This document shows positions 59,300 through 64,000 of a stretch of 64,000 nt of DNA, one piece after another. Numbering within the stretch: the stretch's first letter is position 1; each line of letters opens with the position of its first letter. The notes under the pieces are model-generated. The model was not told the DNA's origin, ran no database searches, and saw only the letters and a program-made list of their open reading frames with translations. Origin of the DNA: Hominiventricola aquisgranensis (GTDB lineage: Bacteria; Bacillota; Clostridia; Lachnospirales; Lachnospiraceae); NCBI RefSeq assembly GCF_040096225.1, contig NZ_JBBMFC010000004.1, positions 1 to 64,000 of the forward strand. Reading direction: 5' to 3'. A program made the translations under genes and the position numbers.

Positions 59300-60688
59300 A
59301 TGGAGCAAATTATTTCGATGATCAACAATCTGGATGCATATGTATGGGGGTGGCCGATGATCGTGCTGCTTCTTGGAACACATCTGATCATGACAGGAGC
59401 GACCGGAGGTATCCAGAGGAAAATCGGGACAGCAATTAAACTGTCTGTGACAAAGGATACAGAGGCAGAAGGTGAAGTCAGCCAGTTTGGAGCACTGGCA
59501 ACTGCACTTGCATCTACTATTGGAACCGGTAACATTATTGGTGTGGGAACTGCCATTTATCTGGGAGGCCCAGGTGCAGTTCTCTGGTGCTGGCTGACTG
59601 GTGTATTTGGAATCGCAACGAAATATGCAGAGTCATTGATCGCAGTGAAATACAGAGTAAAGACTCCCGATGGACGGATGCAGGGTGGTGCCATGTATGC
59701 GTTGGAGAGAGGACTCAACATGAGATGGCTGGGACTGATCTTCGCTTTCTTTGCATCATTTGCATCTTTTGGAATCGGCTGCGCTACACAGGTCAATGCA
59801 ATCGCAACGGTATGCAGTGAGAATCTCGGCATTCCGTCATGGATCGTGGGAGGAGCCGTTGCATTCTTTACCGCACTGGTTATCTTTGGTGGAATTAAAT
59901 CTATTTCCAGTGTCTGTGAGAAGCTGGTTCCGTTCATGGCCTTGTTCTACGTGATCGGATGTATTGTGATTCTGGGAATCAATATTGATTTTCTGCTTCC
60001 GGCACTGAAAACGATTGTAACGCTGGCATTCCAGCCGGGCGCAGCAGCAGGTGGGCTTACGGGCGGCGGCATTATGCTGGCATTGCATTATGGAGTTGCA
60101 AGAGGTCTGTTCTCCAATGAATCCGGAATGGGTTCTGCTCCGATCGCAGCAGCAGCTGCACAGACAAGGAATCCGGTGCGTCAGGCACTGGTATCTGCAA
60201 CCGGCACCTTCTGGGATACCGTCGTTGTATGTGCCATGACAGGTCTGGTTCTGGTAACCAGCATTATGACGAATCCATCTATAGATATTGGAAATGTGTC
60301 CAACGGCGGCGTGCTGACCACATTGGCATTTGATCAGATCCCGTACATTGGACCGATGATCCTGGTATTTGGTATCATCCTGTTTGCTTATTCTACTGTG
60401 CTTGGATGGGCATATTATGGAGAACGCTGCGTAGAATATTGTTTTGGTAAAAATGCACTGATTCCTTATCGTGTACTTTATGTTCTTGTGGCAGCAATCG
60501 CACCGGTCGTTGCACTTGACCTGGTATGGACGATTGCAGATATTCTGAACGCATTGATGGCAATCCCGAATCTCATCGCCATATTGCTTCTGACGTCGGT
60601 AATCGTCAAGGAAACAAAGAAGTACATAAACAACCTGGATGCTCACAGTGACGAACAAGTACCTGTGGTGGACAGAAAAGAAAACTGA
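59300..60688 (+). CDS. Alanine/glycine:cation symporter (AGCS)
   Basis: A 462-residue membrane carrier of the AGCS family, importing alanine or glycine with Na+ or H+. About eleven helices. The family signatures are GALATALASTIGTGNIIGVGTA near residue 55 and GRMQGGAMYALERG, plus FSNESGMGSAPIAAAAAQT. ATG 59300 follows AAAGGGGGGTCAGTGT. The promoter holds the shared GntR-like operator, so uptake may be tied to the regulator at 21.9 kb. Confidence 0.92.
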   Translation: MEQIISMINNLDAYVWGWPMIVLLLGTHLIMTGATGGIQRKIGTAIKLSVTKDTEAEGEVSQFGALATALASTIGTGNIIGVGTAIYLGGPGAVLWCWLTGVFGIATKYAESLIAVKYRVKTPDGRMQGGAMYALERGLNMRWLGLIFAFFASFASFGIGCATQVNAIATVCSENLGIPSWIVGGAVAFFTALVIFGGIKSISSVCEKLVPFMALFYVIGCIVILGINIDFLLPALKTIVTLAFQPGAAAGGLTGGGIMLALHYGVARGLFSNESGMGSAPIAAAAAQTRNPVRQALVSATGTFWDTVVVCAMTGLVLVTSIMTNPSIDIGNVSNGGVLTTLAFDQIPYIGPMILVFGIILFAYSTVLGWAYYGERCVEYCFGKNALIPYRVLYVLVAAIAPVVALDLVWTIADILNALMAIPNLIAILLLTSVIVKETKKYINNLDAHSDEQVPVVDRKEN

Positions 60689-60719
60689 AAATAAAATAAT
60701 CGAATAGTTGTGGAAGAAA

Positions 60720-60763
60720 ATACCCGCAGTCGGATAAGACAACCGGCTGCGGGTATTGCTTTT
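60720..60763 (+). terminator. Terminator of the AGCS gene
   Basis: ATACCCGCAGTCGG pairs with CCGGCTGCGGGTAT (60720-60733, 60742-60755) and TTGCTTTTT follows. Confidence 0.85.
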
Positions 60764-60822
60764 TAGTTTTGGTTCGTATTATAATGGAATGAAAATGAAA
60801 AATAAAGGAGAAGACATCATCT

Positions 60823-62163
60823 ATGATGAATATACTGTTTGTATCCCTGGGCTGTGACAAGAACCTGGTGGATTCAGAAGTGATGCTGGGACTTCTGGCA
60901 GAAAAGGGATATGGTTTTACAGATGACGAGATGGAAGCAGATGTGATCGTTGTGAACACCTGCTGTTTTATTGGTGATGCTAAGGAAGAGAGTGTTAACA
61001 CGATCCTGGAGATGGCAGAGCACAAAAAAGATGCAAAATGTAAGGCTCTGATCGTGACCGGATGTATGGCACAGCGTTATAAGCAGGAAATCATTGACGA
61101 GATTCCGGAAGTGGATGCAGTGCTGGGAACCACTACCTACGACAGCATTATCGAGGCGGTGGAAGAAGCACTTGGCGGCGAGCATATGCTGAAATGTGAG
61201 GATATTGACCGGCTGGTACTGACCAATGCCAAGCGTATGCTGACTACTGGCGGACATTATGCACATCTGAAGATCGCGGAGGGCTGCGATAAGCACTGTA
61301 CCTATTGTATCATTCCGAAGCTTCGCGGCAATTACCGCAGTTTCCCCATGGAGAAACTGGTAAAAGAGGCAGAAGAGCTGGCAGCACAGGGCGTGAAGGA
61401 GCTGATCCTGGTAGCACAGGAGACCACTCTTTACGGAACGGATATCTATGGAAAGAAGAGCCTTCATCTGTTGCTGAAGGAACTTTGCAAGATCAAAGGT
61501 ATCCGCTGGATCCGTGTGCAGTACTGCTACCCGGAGGAGATCTACGATGAACTGATCCAGACCATGAAGGAAGAGCCGAAGGTCTGTAATTATCTGGATC
61601 TTCCGATCCAGCATGCATCTGACCGGATCTTAAAGAGAATGGGACGCCGTACCAGCCAGGCTGATCTGCGTGCAATCATTGGAAAGCTCCGTCAGGAGAT
61701 TCCGGATATTTGTCTGCGTACCACATTGATCAGTGGATTCCCGGGAGAGACGGAAGAAGATCACGAAGAGCTGATGAATTTTGTGGACGAGATGGAGTTT
61801 GACCGCCTTGGAGTATTCACCTATTCAGCAGAGGAAGATACACCGGCAGCAACCATGCCGGATCAGATTCCGGAGGAACTGAAAGAAGAGCGCAGGGACG
61901 AGATCATGGAACTTCAGCAGGAGATTTCCTTTGAAAAAGCAGAAGAGATGGTGGGCAAGAGCCTGTGGTGCATGGTAGAGGGAAAAGTCGCTGATGAGTA
62001 CGCATATGTGGCAAGAACCTACAAGGATGCTCCCGGCGTGGATGGCTATCTGTTCATTCAGACCATCGAAGAACTCATGTCCGGTGATTTTGTAAAAGTG
62101 CGCGTGACCGGAGCGGACGAATATGATTTGATAGGAGAGATCGACGATGAATTTACCGAATAA
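60823..62163 (+). CDS. rimO: Ribosomal protein S12 methylthiotransferase RimO
   Basis: A 446-residue radical SAM enzyme modifying Asp of S12. The N-terminal UPF0004 domain binds one Fe-S cluster by Cys11, Cys47 and Cys81. The radical SAM cluster uses Cys155, Cys159, Cys162 (CDKHCTYC). A TRAM domain closes the protein (SLWCMVEGKVAD to FVKVRVTGADEYDLIGE). The LRGNYRSFP block favours RimO over MiaB. ATG 60823 or 60826 after AAAGGAGAAGACATCATCT. pgsA overlaps its end by 17 bases. Confidence 0.95.
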   Translation: MMNILFVSLGCDKNLVDSEVMLGLLAEKGYGFTDDEMEADVIVVNTCCFIGDAKEESVNTILEMAEHKKDAKCKALIVTGCMAQRYKQEIIDEIPEVDAVLGTTTYDSIIEAVEEALGGEHMLKCEDIDRLVLTNAKRMLTTGGHYAHLKIAEGCDKHCTYCIIPKLRGNYRSFPMEKLVKEAEELAAQGVKELILVAQETTLYGTDIYGKKSLHLLLKELCKIKGIRWIRVQYCYPEEIYDELIQTMKEEPKVCNYLDLPIQHASDRILKRMGRRTSQADLRAIIGKLRQEIPDICLRTTLISGFPGETEEDHEELMNFVDEMEFDRLGVFTYSAEEDTPAATMPDQIPEELKEERRDEIMELQQEISFEKAEEMVGKSLWCMVEGKVADEYAYVARTYKDAPGVDGYLFIQTIEELMSGDFVKVRVTGADEYDLIGEIDDEFTE

Positions 62164-62725
62164 ATTAACTGTGTTCAGAGTGATTCTGATTGTACCATTC
62201 GTAGTGTTACTCTTAGGCGGATTTCAACAGTGGGGCTGGTTTACGACTCTGTTCAGTGGAATCCTTCCTTATACAGATTACATTGCAGTAGGAATCTTCA
62301 TTGTAGCCAGCCTGACAGACCTTCTGGATGGAAAGATTGCCAGAAAATACAATCTGGTCACTGACTTTGGAAAATTCATGGATCCGCTGGCAGATAAGCT
62401 GTTGGTATGTTCTGCCATGATCTGTCTCATTGAGATGGGACGGCTGTCAGCATGGATCGTGATTGTGATCATCAGCCGTGAATTTATCATCAGTGGATTC
62501 CGTCTGGTGGCATCTGATAACGGTGTGGTTATCGCGGCCAGCTATTGGGGAAAATTCAAGACCACTTTCCAGATGCTTATGATCATCGTACTGCTGCTGA
62601 ACTTTGGTGGTGTATTTGTACTGATCGGACAGATCCTGACCTGGATTGCCCTGATCCTGACTGTGGTATCCCTGGTGGATTATATTGTGAAGAATAAAGA
62701 TGTGATCCTCAAGGGAGATATTTAA
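62147..62725 (+). CDS. pgsA: CDP-diacylglycerol-glycerol-3-phosphate phosphatidyltransferase
   Basis: A 192-residue membrane enzyme making phosphatidylglycerol phosphate. The CDP-alcohol motif is complete: Asp58, Asp61-Gly62, Ala65-Arg66, Gly75, Asp79 and Asp83. It starts inside rimO (17-base overlap), the usual order in this group. Its product feeds the cardiolipin synthase encoded at 41.7 kb. Confidence 0.95.
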   Translation: MNLPNKLTVFRVILIVPFVVLLLGGFQQWGWFTTLFSGILPYTDYIAVGIFIVASLTDLLDGKIARKYNLVTDFGKFMDPLADKLLVCSAMICLIEMGRLSAWIVIVIISREFIISGFRLVASDNGVVIAASYWGKFKTTFQMLMIIVLLLNFGGVFVLIGQILTWIALILTVVSLVDYIVKNKDVILKGDI

Positions 62726-62743
62726 GGAAAGAAGCGAACAGAT

Positions 62744-63232
62744 ATGAGATATCATAATATTACCAAAGATGATATGTTAAATGGAGATGGGCTGCGTGTT
62801 GTATTATGGCTGGCAGGATGTGAACACCATTGCAAGAACTGTCAGAATCCGGTGACCTGGGATCCGGATGGAGGTCTGCCTTTTGATGAAGCTGCCAAAG
62901 CAGAGATCTATGAGGAACTGGATAAGGAATATGTATCGGGCATTACTTTCAGCGGCGGCGATCCATTGCTTTTAAGAAACAGGGAAGAACTGACAGAATT
63001 TTTAAAAGAGATCAAGAAGAACTATCCAGAGAAGACAATCTGGCTTTACACCGGATATCTCTGGGATGATGTTCAGGATCTGGAACTGATCCAGTATCTG
63101 GATGTATTGGTGGACGGCCGGTTTGTGGAAGAACTAAAAGATAACAGCCTTCCGTGGAAGGGCAGTGCCAATCAGAGAGTCATTGACGTACAGAAAACAA
63201 GAGAGCTGGGACAGATCGTCCTCTATGCTTAA
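62744..63232 (+). CDS. nrdG: Anaerobic ribonucleotide reductase activating protein
   Basis: A 162-residue radical SAM activase that sets the glycyl radical on NrdD. The cluster motif is CEHHCKNC (Cys26, Cys30, Cys33), followed by GITFSGGDPLL. The first residues MRYHNITKDDMLNGDGLRVV are typical. nrdD is not adjacent. The gene sits 18 bases after pgsA and 13 before dut, so the deoxynucleotide functions are grouped in this operon. Confidence 0.94.
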   Translation: MRYHNITKDDMLNGDGLRVVLWLAGCEHHCKNCQNPVTWDPDGGLPFDEAAKAEIYEELDKEYVSGITFSGGDPLLLRNREELTEFLKEIKKNYPEKTIWLYTGYLWDDVQDLELIQYLDVLVDGRFVEELKDNSLPWKGSANQRVIDVQKTRELGQIVLYA

Positions 63233-63245
63233 ACAGGAGAACAAG

Positions 63246-63680
63246 ATGGAAAAGATCAGAATCAAGTATTTTTCAGATAAGATTGAAAAACTGACCTATA
63301 TCGGAGGAAAATCTGACTGGATCGACCTTCGGGCATCAGCAGATGTAACATTGAAGGCGGGAGAATTCAAGCTGATCCCGCTGGGAATCGCCATGGAGCT
63401 TCCCAAAGGCTATGAAGCTCACGTGATCCCCAGAAGCAGTACTTACAAGAATTTTGGCATTCTGCAGGCTAACAGTATGGGATTGATTGATGAAAGCTAT
63501 TGCGGCGACAACGATCAGTGGTATTTTCCGGCACTGGCCATGAGAGACACGGAGATTCATGTCAACGACAGAATCTGTCAGTTCCGTATTATGGAGCATC
63601 AGCCGGAACTGGTATTTGAAGAGACAGAAGTACTGACGGGTAAAGACAGAGGCGGATTTGGGACAACTGGACGACAGTAG
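63246..63680 (+). CDS. dut: dUTP diphosphatase
   Basis: A 144-residue trimeric dUTPase keeping uracil out of DNA. The five motifs are visible: DLRAS, PRSST, GLIDESYCGDNDQW (motif III with an extra DQW), NDRICQFRI and the C-terminal RGGFGTTGR. Start ATG 63246 after AGGAGAACAAG. It continues the rimO-pgsA-nrdG line. Confidence 0.93.
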   Translation: MEKIRIKYFSDKIEKLTYIGGKSDWIDLRASADVTLKAGEFKLIPLGIAMELPKGYEAHVIPRSSTYKNFGILQANSMGLIDESYCGDNDQWYFPALAMRDTEIHVNDRICQFRIMEHQPELVFEETEVLTGKDRGGFGTTGRQ

Positions 63681-63720
63681 TAGATAGTAAGATAAGGGTG
63701 CGGACGGAAAGGAGCTATCT

Positions 63721-64000
63721 ATGACATATAGGATATTTGGAGCAATTGATGTCGGAAGTTATGAAGTAAATCTGAAGATCTATGAGCTTTCGATGAAGAA
63801 TGGAATTCGTCTGCTGAACCATGTGCGACATCGGCTGGATCTTGGAAGTGACACCTATGCAACAGGAAAGATCGGGACAGAGCTGGTGGACGAGCTTTGT
63901 CAGGTGCTGCTGGATTTTAAGCGGATCATGAAGGACTATGGAGTACAGGAGTATCGTGCCTGTGCGACCTCTGCGATTCGTGAAACCCATAATACATTGA
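63721..64000 (+). CDS. Ppx/GppA-family phosphatase, 5' part
   Basis: The window ends inside this gene; 93 codons are present. The start MTYRIFGAIDVGSYEVNLKI is the actin-fold phosphate-1 loop of exopolyphosphatase/guanosine pentaphosphatase, and ACATSAIRETHN matches the family A(T/S)SA.R block. It would hydrolyse polyphosphate or pppGpp. ATG 63721 follows GGAAAGGAGCTATCT. Confidence 0.85.
   Translation, partial: MTYRIFGAIDVGSYEVNLKIYELSMKNGIRLLNHVRHRLDLGSDTYATGKIGTELVDELCQVLLDFKRIMKDYGVQEYRACATSAIRETHNTL

Overview
The window is low-to-mid GC Firmicutes DNA, most likely from a spore-forming anaerobic gut clostridium of the Lachnospiraceae. This is inferred from gene content: spoIVA, ClC and AGCS-type transporters, an anaerobic ribonucleotide reductase activase, many Lachnospiraceae-type hypotheticals, a tryptophan T-box, and strong AGGAGG ribosome binding sites. 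I cannot name the species from sequence alone.

Layout. (1) 1-6000 is an accessory scrap-yard. It holds the 5' ribozyme half of a group II intron (12-565), a ~2 kb block with an XRE regulator and a lipoprotein, an IS3-type transposase tail, the intron reverse transcriptase and domains V-VI ending at 3924, a zone of short repeats, and a membrane gene broken into three frames. (2) About 6100-9230 has visibly GC-richer codons and looks imported: a 5'-truncated aspartokinase and a long Sel1-repeat protein. (3) 9.5-36.3 kb is mostly ordinary chromosome: an EF-G-like GTPase, a ClC channel, a heterodimeric ABC exporter, an aldo/keto reductase, a Csp-like subtilase, GntR-isocitrate dehydrogenase, spoIVA, RNase H, alaS, rpsU, two D,D-carboxypeptidases flanking scpA-scpB, and tRNA-Arg(CCG). 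(4) 36.4-45 kb carries an SH3 lipoprotein, a CotF-like coat protein, a pseudouridine synthase, ligA, MscS, cardiolipin synthase, a CBS protein, YqeY, a hairpin repeat array and a Nudix enzyme. (5) 45-48.2 kb is a T-box-controlled ABC importer, probably for tryptophan. (6) 48.2-52.9 kb is a lineage-specific patch: an SirTM-type sirtuin, two DUF3786-like proteins (one broken), a divergent TetR regulator, a CooC-type ATPase and a small zinc-ribbon protein, with no CO dehydrogenase nearby. (7) 52.9-59 kb holds an Rpn-family nuclease and a tight three-gene operon: a membrane Ser/Thr kinase, a 1043-residue Ig-repeat surface protein and a 63-residue helical protein. (8) 59-64 kb holds an AGCS amino-acid symporter, then rimO, pgsA, nrdG, dut and the start of a Ppx/GppA-like gene.

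Points most worth attention: the intron that appears split by cargo in domain IV; a near-identical 16-bp putative GntR operator at both the gntR-icd promoter and the distant AGCS promoter; the kinase/Ig-repeat/small-protein operon; the orphan SirTM, DUF3786 and CooC patch; and two sporulation-type genes whose ribosome binding sites lie inside the upstream terminator hairpin.
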